Source: Acidiferrum sp963764675
GTDB lineage: Bacteria; Acidobacteriota; Terriglobia; Acidiferrales; UBA7541
Direction: 5' to 3'
Length of the DNA stretch: 64,000 bases
NCBI GenBank assembly: GCA_963764675.1
Contig: CAVXTQ010000012.1
Span: forward strand, 225,582 to 289,581
Positions 47,866-57,476 of the stretch are shown here, one piece after another; within the stretch, counting starts at the first letter, position 1, and the number at the start of each line of letters is the position of its first letter. The translations under genes and the position numbers were made by a program. Under the pieces are notes generated by a model. The model was not told where the DNA came from. It made no database searches and saw only the letters and a list, made by a program, of their open reading frames with translations.

Positions 47866-50334
47866 ATGCGCGCCTGGCTCACAAGTGCCCGGTCCTTGGC
47901 ATGTCGAATCACAAAGTTAGGCGCAGCCGCCGCAATCTTTGCACTGGCGAGCGCCGCGAGCGCCTTCGCCCAATCCAGCGACGCCGCGGGCGAAGCCAAC
48001 CTCAAGTTGCCCGACTTGTCGCAAGTCCAGTTCCTCGGCGTCGACGGCCACAAGTTGCTGCTCTTCGGCATCCTCTTTTGCGTCTTTGGCCTCGTCTTCG
48101 GCCTGGTGATCTACAGCCGGCTCAAGAATCTGCCCGTCCACCGCTCGATGCGCGACATTTCCGAGCTGATCTACGAGACTTGCAAAACGTACCTATTTAC
48201 TCAGGGCAAGTTCCTCCTGCTTCTCTGGTTGTTCATCGCCGTAGTCATCGTGCTGTATTTCGGCGTGCTCGCGCCTGTCCCCGGCAAGTCCATTGCCGTT
48301 ACGCTGCCCATCATTCTCGCGTTCAGCTTGGTCGGCATCGCCGGAAGCTACGGCGTCGCCTGGTTCGGCATTCGCGTAAACACTTTCGCGAACTCGCGAA
48401 CCGCCTTCGCCAGCCTGCGTGGCAAGCCGTATCCGATTTATCACACCCCGCTCGAAGCCGGCATGAGCATCGGTATGATGCTCATCAGCGTCGAACTTTT
48501 GATGATGCTGCTGATTCTTCTTTTCGTTCCCGGCGACTACGCAGGCCCATGCTTCATCGGCTTCGCGATTGGCGAATCTCTCGGCGCAGCCGCGCTCCGT
48601 ATCGCAGGCGGCATCTTCACCAAAATCGCGGACATCGGCTCCGACCTGATGAAAATCGTCTTCAAGATCAAGGAAGACGACGCTCGCAACCCCGGCGTGA
48701 TCGCCGACTGCACCGGCGACAACGCCGGCGACTCCGTCGGCCCCAGCGCCGACGGCTTCGAAACCTATGGCGTTACCGGCGTCGCGCTGATCACCTTCAT
48801 TCTTCTCGGCGTGAAAAGCCCCACCGTTCAGGTCCAGCTCCTGGTCTGGATCTTCATCATGCGCATCGTCATGCTCGTCGCCAGCGCCGCGGCGTACTTT
48901 ATCAACGGCTTCATCGCCAACGCGAAATACGGTAAAGCCGACGAAATGAATTACGAGGCTCCGCTCACCTCGCTCGTGTGGATCACGTCCATCGTCTCCA
49001 TCGCTTTCACCTACTACATTTCTTCACTGATTATTCCGACGCTCGGCGGCGATAGCTCCCAATGGTGGAAGCTGGCGACCATCATTTCCTGCGGCACCCT
49101 GGCCGGTGCCGTCATTCCGGAGCTTGTCAAAGTCTTCACCTCCACGGAATCGCGCCACGTCAGAGAAGTCGTAAGTTCAGCGGAAGAAGGCGGCGCATCT
49201 CTCGGTATTCTCTCCGGCTTTGTCGCCGGAAACTTCTCCGCGTATTACATCGGACTAGCCATGGTCCTGTTGATGTCCGTCGGCTACTTGATCAGCAATA
49301 TGGGACTCGGCGGCCTGATGATCGCCGCGCCGGTATTCGCGTTCGGCCTGGTGGCGTTCGGCTTCCTGGGCATGGGCCCCGTTACCATCGCCGTCGATTC
49401 TTACGGCCCGGTCACCGACAACGCGCAATCCGTCTACGAGCTCTCGCTGATCGAACAAATCCCCAACATCAAGAGCGAGCTGAAGAAGGACTACAACATC
49501 GACGTCAATTTCGAGCGCGCCAAGGAGATGCTGGAAGCCAACGACGGCGCGGGCAACACCTTTAAAGCCACCGCCAAGCCCGTGCTCATCGGCACGGCTG
49601 TCGTCGGCGCCACCACCATGATCTTCTCGATCATCATGGCGCTAACCCACGGCCTCACCGAAAACGTCAACAAGCTTTCGCTCCTCCACGCGCCGTTCGT
49701 CTTAGGTCTAATCACCGGCGGCGCCATGATTTACTGGTTCACGGGCGCCTCCACGCAGGCCGTAACCACCGGCGCCTACCGCGCCGTGGAATTCATCAAA
49801 GCTCACATCAAGCTGGACGGCGCGGCCGCCGCGAGCGTGGCCGACAGCAAGAAAGTCGTTGAAATCTGCACCAAGTACGCGCAGAAGGGCATGCTGAACA
49901 TCTTCATCGCGGTGTTCTTTGCCACGCTCGCGTTTTCCTTCGTCGAGCCGTTCTTCTTCATCGGCTACCTGTTCTCGATCGCCATCTTCGGCCTGTACCA
50001 AGCGATCTTCATGGCCAACGCCGGCGGCGCTTGGGACAATGCCAAGAAAATCGTCGAAGTCGAGCTAAAGCAGAAGGGCACGCCGCTCCACGACGCCACG
50101 GTAGTCGGCGACACAGTCGGCGATCCCTTCAAGGACACGTCATCGGTCGCCCTCAATCCAGTAATCAAGTTCACAACTCTCTTCGGCTTGCTCGCCGTCG
50201 AGCTGGCCGTCCAGCTCACCGCCTCCCAGGGCCCCGGCCTAACCCACATCCTCGCGGCCGTCTTCTTCGCCGTCTCCTTCTTCTTCGTCTACCGCTCCTT
50301 CTACGGCATGCGCATCCGCACCTCGGCGCACTAG
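47866..50334 (+). CDS. hppA: Membrane-bound ion-translocating pyrophosphatase
   Basis: 822 residues, many membrane helices, intact; start after GGAGG. It hydrolyses pyrophosphate and pumps H+ (or Na+) across the membrane. Catalytic motifs: KIKEDDARNPGVIADCTGDN, GDSVGPSADGFETYG and near the C terminus GDTVGDPFKDTSS. The GNTFKAT motif carries Lys where potassium-dependent enzymes have Ala, indicating a potassium-independent enzyme (established family rule). The first 37 residues resemble a signal peptide (LGAAAAIFALASAASAFAQ), unusual for a polytopic pump. The catalytic motif variants (GPSADGFETY instead of GMAADLFESY) belong to a divergent bacterial clade. Confidence 0.95.
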   Translation: MRAWLTSARSLACRITKLGAAAAIFALASAASAFAQSSDAAGEANLKLPDLSQVQFLGVDGHKLLLFGILFCVFGLVFGLVIYSRLKNLPVHRSMRDISELIYETCKTYLFTQGKFLLLLWLFIAVVIVLYFGVLAPVPGKSIAVTLPIILAFSLVGIAGSYGVAWFGIRVNTFANSRTAFASLRGKPYPIYHTPLEAGMSIGMMLISVELLMMLLILLFVPGDYAGPCFIGFAIGESLGAAALRIAGGIFTKIADIGSDLMKIVFKIKEDDARNPGVIADCTGDNAGDSVGPSADGFETYGVTGVALITFILLGVKSPTVQVQLLVWIFIMRIVMLVASAAAYFINGFIANAKYGKADEMNYEAPLTSLVWITSIVSIAFTYYISSLIIPTLGGDSSQWWKLATIISCGTLAGAVIPELVKVFTSTESRHVREVVSSAEEGGASLGILSGFVAGNFSAYYIGLAMVLLMSVGYLISNMGLGGLMIAAPVFAFGLVAFGFLGMGPVTIAVDSYGPVTDNAQSVYELSLIEQIPNIKSELKKDYNIDVNFERAKEMLEANDGAGNTFKATAKPVLIGTAVVGATTMIFSIIMALTHGLTENVNKLSLLHAPFVLGLITGGAMIYWFTGASTQAVTTGAYRAVEFIKAHIKLDGAAAASVADSKKVVEICTKYAQKGMLNIFIAVFFATLAFSFVEPFFFIGYLFSIAIFGLYQAIFMANAGGAWDNAKKIVEVELKQKGTPLHDATVVGDTVGDPFKDTSSVALNPVIKFTTLFGLLAVELAVQLTASQGPGLTHILAAVFFAVSFFFVYRSFYGMRIRTSAH

Positions 50335-50448
50335 ATATCGCGCGGTAACATTCCTTGTGCGGCGGGGCTCGTCCCCGCTCGCGCGATTTCGCATTGCTCC
50401 AACCCGCTTCCATCGTCTACGATGTCCCCCGCCAAAGGGGGAGCCCCG

Positions 50449-51135
50449 ATGCGACCCAGATTGACGCGTCCCAAGTTTCTGCTGCTTTTTTCTGCTGCCG
50501 CTGCACTACTCATACTTCCAAACCTTACCCGCTCCGATGACAAATCGAACTGGCGCCAACTCTTCAACGGCAAAGACCTAACCGGCTGGAAGCACGTCGG
50601 CCCTGGCGAAGACACCGTCGAAGACGGCCTGATTCGCACCCACGGCGGCATGGGCCTGCTCTACTGGACCGAGGGCAAACTCGGCAACTGCCGCATCCGC
50701 GTCGTCTACAAGATGCGCGACCACAACGACAATTCCGGCGTCTTCATTCGCATTCCCCTCGAGCCGCGCGAGCCCTGGATGCCCGTTCACTACGGCTACG
50801 AAGTGCAGATCGACAATCAACCCGAAGATTCCAAGGAAGACGAATACCACGTCACCGGCACGCTCTATTCCCTCACCAAGCCGCTCGCTCGCCCCGGCAA
50901 ACCTGGCCCTGAGTGGAACACTATGCTCATCACTCTGGACGGCCCACACACCGTTGTCGTCGTCAACGACGTCAAGGTCACCGACTACACCGAGGGCGAT
51001 CCCGTTCCCGCTCGCAAATTCGATTTCGAGCCGCAGCACGGCCTGCGTCCCAACGAAGGCTACATGGGCTTGCAGAATCACAGCGACAACGACATCGTCT
51101 TTTTCAAGGAAGTCGCTGTCCAGCCGCTCCACTAG
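50449..51135 (+). CDS. Secreted DUF1080 protein (3-keto-disaccharide hydrolase family)
   Basis: 228 residues, signal peptide (FLLLFSAAAALLILP) and start after AAAGGGGG. The typical DUF1080 opening WRQLFNGKDLTGWKHVG is followed by NDNSGVFIRIPL, YEVQIDNQP, NTMLITLDGP and GYMGLQNHSDNDIVFFKEVAV, a concanavalin-like beta-jellyroll. Family members hydrolyse 3-keto sugars made by Gfo/Idh-type oxidoreductases; such a gene follows 40 bp downstream, supporting a shared pathway. Confidence 0.88.
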   Translation: MRPRLTRPKFLLLFSAAAALLILPNLTRSDDKSNWRQLFNGKDLTGWKHVGPGEDTVEDGLIRTHGGMGLLYWTEGKLGNCRIRVVYKMRDHNDNSGVFIRIPLEPREPWMPVHYGYEVQIDNQPEDSKEDEYHVTGTLYSLTKPLARPGKPGPEWNTMLITLDGPHTVVVVNDVKVTDYTEGDPVPARKFDFEPQHGLRPNEGYMGLQNHSDNDIVFFKEVAVQPLH

Positions 51136-51175
51136 TTGCGGCATCTTCTCTTCGTGCCAACATAAGGAGCCACAA

Positions 51176-52551
51176 ATGAAAAAAGATCTCACGCGCCGCC
51201 AGTTTCTTCATCGGACTGCGATCACCGCCGGCGCACTTGCGGCTACTAACACGATCCTTCTGCGTGACGAGCGTCTCGAAGCCGGCCCGTACCCCGCAGT
51301 TCCGCCCAGCGACCGCCTACGCTTTGGCATCATCGGCATCGGCATGGAAGGCTCCGGCGTGCTCGCCACTGCGATCCAGTTGCCGGGCGTCGAGTGCGTC
51401 GCCGCCGCCGACCTCTACGACGGCCGCCACGGCCTAGCCAGGGAAATCACCGGCAAGCCCAACCTTCCTGCCACGCGCCGCTATCAAGAGCTCCTCGACA
51501 ACAAAGAGATCGATTGCATTCTCGCCGCCGTCCCCGACCACTGGCACAAACAAGTCGTCGTCGATTCCGTCCGCGCCGGAAAGCCCATCTACTGCGAGAA
51601 GCCGATGTCGCACTCGGCGTCCGATGGCGTAGAGATGGTTGCGGCCGCAAAAGCCACCGGCCGCATCGTGCAAATCGGCTCGCAGCGCGTCAGTTCGGTG
51701 ATCTGCGCCAAGGCCAAAGAGCTGCTTGCCAAGGGGACGATTGGCGACCTGACCCTGGTCGAAGGCTCGCTGGGCCGCAACGATCCCACTGGTGCGTGGG
51801 AGTATCCGCCGCCTCCTGGTCTCTCGCTGCAGAATTTTGACTGGGATACCTGGCAGGGGACCGCGCCGAAGAAGCCCTGGGATCCCGACATGTCTCCCAA
51901 GTATTTCGCGCGCTGGCGCTGCTGGAAGGAATACGGCACCGGCGTCGCCGGCGATCTGCTGGTTCACCTTGTCAGCGGGATGATCTACATGCTCGGCATC
52001 AACGAGCCACCGAAGCGCGTGCAATGCAGCGGCGGCATCCTACGGTGGAAAGACGGCCGCAACATGCCTGACGTGCAAGCCGCGCTCTACGAATACAGCG
52101 CGATCGCGGCGCCAGTTTATCTGCGGCTGAATCTTGGGCGGCGAATCACCCGAGATTTATCGCTTCTACGGCTCGAAGGGCATTCTGGAAGTCACCGAAT
52201 CACGGCATCACCTACTCGCCGCAAACCGGCAAGGATGACAGCCCGAGTTACTACGCCACCAGCTTCCCCAAGGAAGCCCGCGAGCAATACCTCAAGCAAT
52301 GGCACCAAGAACATGACCCTGCTCCGGGCAAGGAACCCGCGCTCGAAGGGTTCAGCTACAGTGGCGCATCCTGGGATGACCTGAAACCGCATCTCTGGAC
52401 ATTCTTCCAGGCGGTGCGCAACAACGGCACCGTGACCGAAGACGCCGTCTTCGGCCACCACGCCGCGCTGGCCTGCCACATGGCCAACGAGTCGTACTTC
52501 CGGCACGCGCCGACGACCTGGGATGAAGCCTCCGGCACGATCAAGAGCTAG
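51176..52551 (+). CDS. Tat-exported Gfo/Idh/MocA family oxidoreductase, apparent frameshifts near the 3' end
   Basis: About 457 residues. A Tat signal (LTRRQFLHRTAITAGALAA) is followed by a Rossmann fold (GIIGIGMEGSG, 51-61), the EKP motif (YCEKPMSHS) and the alpha/beta substrate domain (ARWRCWKEYGTGVAGDLLVH). Near 52135 one extra G in a GGG run shifts the frame; another shift near 52195 follows, after which ITYSPQTGKDDSPSYY and HHAALACHMANESYF reach the stop at 52551. Exported Gfo/Idh proteins with DUF1080 partners act on sugars through 3-keto intermediates in the periplasm (family knowledge). Start follows AAGGAG. Confidence 0.88.
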
Positions 52552-52689
52552 CACCCGTTTGGATAGACGGTCCTGTAGGGGCGCGCTTATCGGATTAGCC
52601 CGGAGCTACAAGGCGCTCTTGAGGTGGTCCTAGATGAATACGAAAGAACCAGAATCAGTGGATGAGCACTGTATTGAGAGGGGTCGTTA

Positions 52690-53136
52690 ATGAGCAGGGT
52701 ACAAGTCGAACAGAAGAGCTATGAGATGCCCCCGCGGGACGGGTTCAGCGTCGCACATTTTCTCACCGTCGCCGACATCGAGCGATCGGCTCGCTACTAC
52801 GAAAAGGTCTTCGGCGCTCGTATTCTGAGCCTGGGTGACGGCAACGCGCCTGCGTACCTTCAGCTTGCGAATATCTGGATGATTCTGAACGTTGGGGGCG
52901 GGCCGACCCCGGATAAGCCGACGGTAACGCTCAGCGTCCCTGATCCGAATCACATCAACAGCTTTATGAATTTCCGTGTCGCAGATATTCAGGCGAGCTA
53001 CAAATTATGGAAAAGTCGAGGAGCCGAGTTCCTCACGGAACCGATTCCCAAGTACGGCGAGATTCGCTGCTACATCCGCGATCCTGACGGTTATATTATC
53101 GAGGTCGGACAGAGCACCGATCTCACGTACGGTTAA
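52690..53136 (+). CDS. VOC superfamily (glyoxalase-like) protein
   Basis: 148 residues with paired beta-alpha-beta3 modules: FSVAHFLTVADIERSARYYE then VADIQASYKLWKSRGAEFL and the closing IRCYIRDPDGYIIEVGQS. His23 and the Glu in IIEVG are likely metal ligands. The family covers glyoxalases, dioxygenases and antibiotic-resistance proteins; the substrate is unknown. First of a run of three same-strand small enzymes. Confidence 0.82.
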   Translation: MSRVQVEQKSYEMPPRDGFSVAHFLTVADIERSARYYEKVFGARILSLGDGNAPAYLQLANIWMILNVGGGPTPDKPTVTLSVPDPNHINSFMNFRVADIQASYKLWKSRGAEFLTEPIPKYGEIRCYIRDPDGYIIEVGQSTDLTYG

Positions 53137-53237
53137 CGCTGGGCGCGGATAGGATGCCAACTCTGCGGCCCGTCGTCGCGCTTCCGCCAACCTTTGCCTT
53201 GAACAGTCACTCGCTCTGACATCGAAAGGAGTGCCAG

Positions 53238-54098
53238 ATGGATGGCACAGCTGGACGGAAAGAGACCACGCTTGGTGTGAACGTTTTTACCGCCCCGGGA
53301 AAGACTATGGTCGGCGAGCGGCCAAAGCCCTTCGGCGAACCGCTCGGCTTTGACCCGATCACGTCGACTTTGATCTTCGGCGAGTACGACGCGGTGCTGG
53401 TGGACGCAATGGGGACAGTGGCTGAGGCCGAGGCTCTCGCGGATTGGATTGCTCTCCACAACCGCAACTTGGAGACCATTTATATAACGCACGCCCATTT
53501 CGACCACTTCTACGGTCTGAGCATTCTGCTCGACCGTTTCCCGGGCGCTCGGGCGATAGCAACGCCCAAGGCGGTGAACGCCATGCAGATGTCTTTCACT
53601 CCCGTAGTGGAGCGGTTAGCCCGTCGGCTCTTTCCTGGGCAAGTGGCCACAAAGTTGGTTCCACCTGAGCCCTATGAGCACGACACGTTCACTCTCGAGG
53701 GCCACGAATTGCGCATCATCGAGCAGGGCCGCACCGATAGTCCCGATTCGACGTCTCTACACGTTCCATCCATCGGCCTGATCGTCGCTGGCGACGTTGT
53801 GTACAACCAATGCCGCATTTACGTCGGCGACACCACCCCCGAGAGCCGAAAAAATTGGATCGCGGCGCTAGACCGGTTGGCGGCGCTGAACCCGGCGATC
53901 GTTGTCGCCGGTCACAAGAAGCCTGGCGCGCCCGACTCTCCCTCGACGATCCAAGACACCAAGCGTTACCTGCAGGACTTCGATCGGCTACAGAAAACCG
54001 CGACATCCGACCAGCAGCTGTTCGATCAGATGACCGAGCTATACCCGCATTGGGTAGCCAATCAGTCGTGGTTGATGTTCGGATTCCCGCAGCCATAG
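53238..54098 (+). CDS. Metallo-beta-lactamase-fold hydrolase
   Basis: 286 residues, start after AAAGGAG. Zinc motif THAHFDH (84-90), later DSTSLHVPSIGLIVAGD and VVAGHKKPG provide the other ligands. It resembles the quorum-quenching/SoxH-like branch rather than beta-lactamases. There is no signal peptide, so it is cytoplasmic. Lies between a VOC protein and a DJ-1 family protein, suggesting a small-molecule detoxification cluster (inference). Confidence 0.85.
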   Translation: MDGTAGRKETTLGVNVFTAPGKTMVGERPKPFGEPLGFDPITSTLIFGEYDAVLVDAMGTVAEAEALADWIALHNRNLETIYITHAHFDHFYGLSILLDRFPGARAIATPKAVNAMQMSFTPVVERLARRLFPGQVATKLVPPEPYEHDTFTLEGHELRIIEQGRTDSPDSTSLHVPSIGLIVAGDVVYNQCRIYVGDTTPESRKNWIAALDRLAALNPAIVVAGHKKPGAPDSPSTIQDTKRYLQDFDRLQKTATSDQQLFDQMTELYPHWVANQSWLMFGFPQP

Positions 54099-54206
54099 CC
54101 CACATCAACCGCGGTGGCCCGTCCTTGCGCACTTTGGAGGAAGCCGCGGACGATGAGCTAGCTCATATTCAGGAGAACAGAATTCGATTTCAAAGAGGAG
54201 AACAAA

Positions 54207-55019
54207 ATGACAACAAAAGGAAAAGTCTTGGTGCTAGTCTCGAGCGGTCACGGCTTGCCGTTGAAAGATGGCAAGGTTTATGCCGGCGCCGGCTACTATC
54301 TCAACGAACTGACGGTTCCGGTTCGCGCCTTGATGAAGGAAGGCTACGAAATCACTTTCGCCAACCCCAAAGGCAACACGCCGCAACTCGATGTCCATTC
54401 AGCTGTCGCCGATTTCTTCGGCGGGGACGAGGCCAGGCTTCAGGACTATCTAAAATTCCGCGACACCCTGACCGGGCTCAAAACTCCAACTCGCATCTCG
54501 GAGGTCATCGCTTCGGGCCTGCATCAATATGACGCTGTTTTCGTCCCCGGCGGCCATGGCCCGATGATCGATCTTCTCGATGATCCCGACGCTGGCACGG
54601 TGATGAGACACTTTCATGAAACATCCAAGCCTACGGCGGTGCTCTGCCACGGCCCGATTTCACTTCTCTCGGCTCTTCCGAATTCGACGGAGGTGGTCGG
54701 AGCGCTGGCAGCGGGCGATGCCGCTGGAGCGCGGGCCAAGGCTCAAGGATGGATTTATTCTGGATATAAGATGACCATCTTTTCGACGGCGGAAGAGCAG
54801 CAGCGGGAGCCGCTTGAGATTGGTGGCAAGGTTCTCTTCTACCCGGACTTCGCCTTGCGTACGGCGAGCGGTGACGTAAGTGTGGTCGCTCCATGGCAGA
54901 GTTACGTCCTTCAAGATCGCGAGTTGATCTCAGGTCAGAACCCGTTCTCCGATGAAGCGCTTCTGAAACTTCTTCTGCTGGCACTCGATGGGAAGAAGAA
55001 GTCGGTTTCAGCGGCATAA
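54207..55019 (+). CDS. DJ-1/PfpI family protein (Hsp31-like glyoxalase/chaperone group)
   Basis: 270 residues, strong GAGGAG before the start. Nucleophile Cys147 in AVLCHGPISLL with His148, and Glu34 in YLNELTVP that activates the cysteine. VFVPGGHGPMIDL is the family elbow strand. This subgroup includes GSH-independent glyoxalase III and protein deglycase/chaperone proteins. Fits with the preceding VOC and metallo-hydrolase genes. Confidence 0.88.
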   Translation: MTTKGKVLVLVSSGHGLPLKDGKVYAGAGYYLNELTVPVRALMKEGYEITFANPKGNTPQLDVHSAVADFFGGDEARLQDYLKFRDTLTGLKTPTRISEVIASGLHQYDAVFVPGGHGPMIDLLDDPDAGTVMRHFHETSKPTAVLCHGPISLLSALPNSTEVVGALAAGDAAGARAKAQGWIYSGYKMTIFSTAEEQQREPLEIGGKVLFYPDFALRTASGDVSVVAPWQSYVLQDRELISGQNPFSDEALLKLLLLALDGKKKSVSAA

Positions 55020-55137
55020 GAATCGGGGACGCCCAGAACGAGCTAATTGAGAAAGGGACGACACTAGGAGGGCGTAAATATCGATGAAAACTACGTTCGG
55101 CGGTTTTTCGCTGATGCCGCCTGAAAGTCAGGCGCGG

Positions 55138-55668
55138 TCAACGCTTCTGGTACGGGTGGAAGATGTAGTCCTTCGCCTTCACGGCCACATGGCATGTGTG
55201 TCCGCAGTCTGAGGGGCTTTTAGCATCGGCCGTGAACTTGTCCGATGCGGCTTCGTAGTTGAGCACCGCATATCCCCATCCGCCGGTTTTCGGAAATCTC
55301 TTGCTGTCCTTTTCCATAAAGAAAGCCTGGGCAAAGACGTCTGGCACATCCACGACGAAAGGGGCCTCCGTGCTCTTCTTCGGCTTCCACTGGAGCTTCG
55401 CGATCTTGGAGCCCTCCGGGAAAGGCTGGCCGTTACCCGGAACGCCGGCCTTGTAGGCATTGATCATGGTCGGATTGGCGACAATCACCTTGAGCACCTC
55501 GTCGGTCCGGGCAGAAGAGACCACCGCCCAGTCCTCGTATCCCCTGAAGTCGGAGAACGCGATTCCGCTCGGCGATTTCAACGAGTACTTGTCCTGCGCG
55601 TAAACAACCCCGGCGCCGAGGACGGCGAGCACTGCTATCGCAATGGTCAGCTTGCTTTTGCGCTCCAT
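55138..55668 (-). CDS. Cytochrome P460 family secreted protein
   Basis: 176 residues with signal peptide (LTIAIAVLAVLGAGVVYA). P460-type fold indicated by FRGYEDWAVVSSART, ANPTMINAYKAG, FPEGSKIAKLQWK and GGWGYAVLNYE. The c-type heme motif is Cys155-x3-Cys159-His160 (CGHTCH): three residues between cysteines, not the usual two. This differs from CxxCH but would still allow heme attachment if functional. P460 proteins oxidise hydroxylamine or bind NO; physiological role here unknown. An ATG 30 bp upstream is an alternative start. Confidence 0.8.
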   Translation of the reverse strand: MERKSKLTIAIAVLAVLGAGVVYAQDKYSLKSPSGIAFSDFRGYEDWAVVSSARTDEVLKVIVANPTMINAYKAGVPGNGQPFPEGSKIAKLQWKPKKSTEAPFVVDVPDVFAQAFFMEKDSKRFPKTGGWGYAVLNYEAASDKFTADAKSPSDCGHTCHVAVKAKDYIFHPYQKR

Positions 55669-56102
55669 GGCTGAGCCTTTCTTAACCAGGATCTCCATTT
55701 TGGCTGCTGGACTGGGCGCAGAATATCACACCCCCCCCAATTCTTGATTCTCCGAAAGGCAGATTTTTCTGCGGGAGCCTTCTTTTGCGGCTGCCAAGCG
55801 CCAAATTCCACCCACCGGAAAAACCGAAAACCGGATGCTGCTTCTTTTCAGTGACCTCTACGTCCTGGTCGCCTGATCTTGTGGGAGCGTTTAGTGGGAT
55901 TCGCGGGTGCGGAGTGTTTTGTGCCTGCGCCCCGCAAAGATACACGGGGTGACTGCGATTTGCCAGAGAGCTCCAGGGACGAGCTCCCGGGACGAGCGGG
56001 AGGTTTTCTAAGTGCGGGCCGCGCTGCAGGGAGAGGCATAAACCTATGCATACGTAAAGCGCCGGGGCGGTTACGTTGAGTTGTGGTACACTTTCCTGGT
56101 AG

Positions 56103-56163
56103 AAAAGTGCGCTTAGGCGGGAGACATCTCCCGCCTTTTTTGTTTTAGGACACCCCTCGCCGG
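56103..56163 (+). repeat. Dispersed terminator-carrying element, copy 1
   Basis: About 60 bp (AAAAGTGCGCTTAGG, hairpin, T-run, GTTTTAGG, CCCCTCGCC) closely matched at 59658-59720. Similarity extends ~15 bp upstream to a shared TTGTGGT. Confidence 0.6.
56116..56141 (+). terminator. Strong intrinsic terminator
   Basis: Perfect stem GGCGGGAGA/TCTCCCGCC with a 2-base top, followed by T6. No gene on the plus strand ends just upstream, so it would terminate an unannotated transcript. Confidence 0.7.
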
Positions 56164-56293
56164 CTTTGGCGCCCCTCGTAAAGGTTCCTGGGCTAAAAGT
56201 TTCCACGGATTCTCCGCCGAAGACGCGCGGAGGCGCAGACATCGGATCGAAAGCAAAGAACAGCGGCGGTAACCGCGCCGCGCAAAGAGTGTC

Positions 56294-56329
56294 ATCCCGA
56301 ATCCCCGCGTTTCTTGCGGGGTGAGGGAT
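56294..56329. repeat. Stem-loop repeat of the TCATCCCGA...GAGGGATCTGCT type
   Basis: CCCCGC/GCGGGG stem around GTTTCTT with outer ATCCC/GGGAT arms. The wording resembles short repeats common in acidobacterial intergenic DNA. It lies 52 bp before the nuclease gene start. Confidence 0.45.
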
Positions 56330-56380
56330 CTGCTTTTGCTCTTTGCGTGCCCTCACGGCGGGACCTCAACACAGCCACCC

Positions 56381-57247
56381 ATGCCCGACAAGAAGCACAT
56401 CTTAAATTCCATTGCCGCCGTCGCAAAGCAGCTGGGCAGGGCGCCCTCGGAACCGGAATTCGTCTCGCGCTCGAAAATCTCCATGTATTTCGTGTTGCAG
56501 TCCTTCCCTAACTGGAGGGAGGCCGTTCGGGCTGCCGGACTCCGCCCCTACACGCTGAACTTAAAGGTAGAAGACGAGTTATTGCTGGAAGATTGGGGCA
56601 AAGTCGCGCGAAGAAATAAAGCCGCGCTCAGAAACCACGGCCGACTCCCGCGGCACATTTATCGCCGCAAGGGAAAATATAATGGTCAGACCCTGGCAAG
56701 ACGATTCGGCGGCTGGTCATCCGTGCCGCACGCGTTTCGCAAGTTCGCCAGAGGCAAGGCGGAGTGGGCAGACGTCCTGGCGCTCCTTCCTGCTCCCGCA
56801 ACACGCCCGCTCTTATCAAAGACTGCCCGCTTGCGGACCAGCGAAACCTCCCTCTTCTCAATGCCAACGAAAAAACTACAGCACGCGCCGTTAAAGGACC
56901 GGGCGACTTACGGTAATCCCATGCACTTGCCGGGGTTCCGGCACGAACCTGTCAACGAACAGGGCGTCATACTCCTGTTTGGCATGCTTGCCGAGGAATT
57001 AGGCTACATGGTCGAAACGGTGCAAAGCGGATTCCCCGATTGCGAGGCCAAGCGCCAGATCGCGCCGAACCGCTGGCAACGCGTCAACATCGAATTTGAA
57101 TTCGAGAGCCGCAATTTCCGCGCCCACGGCCATCCTGTAAGCGGGTGCGACGTAATCGTCTGCTGGCGTCACAACTGGGAGGACTGTCCGGGTCACATCG
57201 AGGTCCTCGAGCTGTCCACGCTCCTCAACTCCGGTGGAAACCCCTGA
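56381..57247 (+). CDS. Predicted nuclease: homing-endonuclease-associated repeats plus PD-(D/E)XK-like domain
   Basis: 288 residues. N terminus KHILNSIAAVAKQLGRAPSE, NWREAVRAAGL resembles the short DNA-binding repeat found with homing endonucleases; a second such unit is at about 65-125 (KVARRNKAALRNHGRLPRH, RRFGGWSSVPHAF). The C-terminal domain (about 190-285) has FPDCEAKR (218-225), VNIEFEFESRNF (236-247) and CDVIVCWRHNW (256-266), fitting a PD-(D/E)XK nuclease with Asp220 and Glu238/Glu240 as candidates. No methylase gene of a restriction system is paired. The start ATG was chosen where similarity begins; upstream codons overlap the repeat. Confidence 0.6.
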   Translation: MPDKKHILNSIAAVAKQLGRAPSEPEFVSRSKISMYFVLQSFPNWREAVRAAGLRPYTLNLKVEDELLLEDWGKVARRNKAALRNHGRLPRHIYRRKGKYNGQTLARRFGGWSSVPHAFRKFARGKAEWADVLALLPAPATRPLLSKTARLRTSETSLFSMPTKKLQHAPLKDRATYGNPMHLPGFRHEPVNEQGVILLFGMLAEELGYMVETVQSGFPDCEAKRQIAPNRWQRVNIEFEFESRNFRAHGHPVSGCDVIVCWRHNWEDCPGHIEVLELSTLLNSGGNP

Positions 57248-57343
57248 CTGTCCCAGTGGAAGCCCATAACTGCGCCGGTGGAAGTCCTCACTGCTGTTCC
57301 AGCCCAACGCTTCAGCGCTGGGTGAGCGAAGCGAAAGCGGGGA

Positions 57344-57363
57344 GCGGCGCCTTTAGGCGCCGC
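57344..57363. repeat. Perfect GC-rich stem-loop
   Basis: GCGGCGCC-TTTA-GGCGCCGC between the convergent nuclease and methyltransferase genes. No T-run on either side, so more likely a palindromic repeat than a classical terminator. Confidence 0.5.
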
Positions 57364-57476
57364 GAAAACACGGCCCACCAACTCATTCTTCTTTTGTCCT
57401 CTTGGGTGCCTACCCTTGCGGTCTTTGCAAGGGTAGGCCTCTCTTCGGCCGGGAATCCTAACTTCCGGATCGCCGA

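Larger units (their letters stand above)
55669..56380. other. Long intergenic region with terminator-like and palindromic repeats
   Basis: About 710 bases without a gene. It holds a dispersed element ending in a strong terminator (56116-56141) and a stem-loop at 56294-56329 just before the nuclease gene. A CCCCCCCC run occurs at 55731-55738. Confidence 0.5.
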
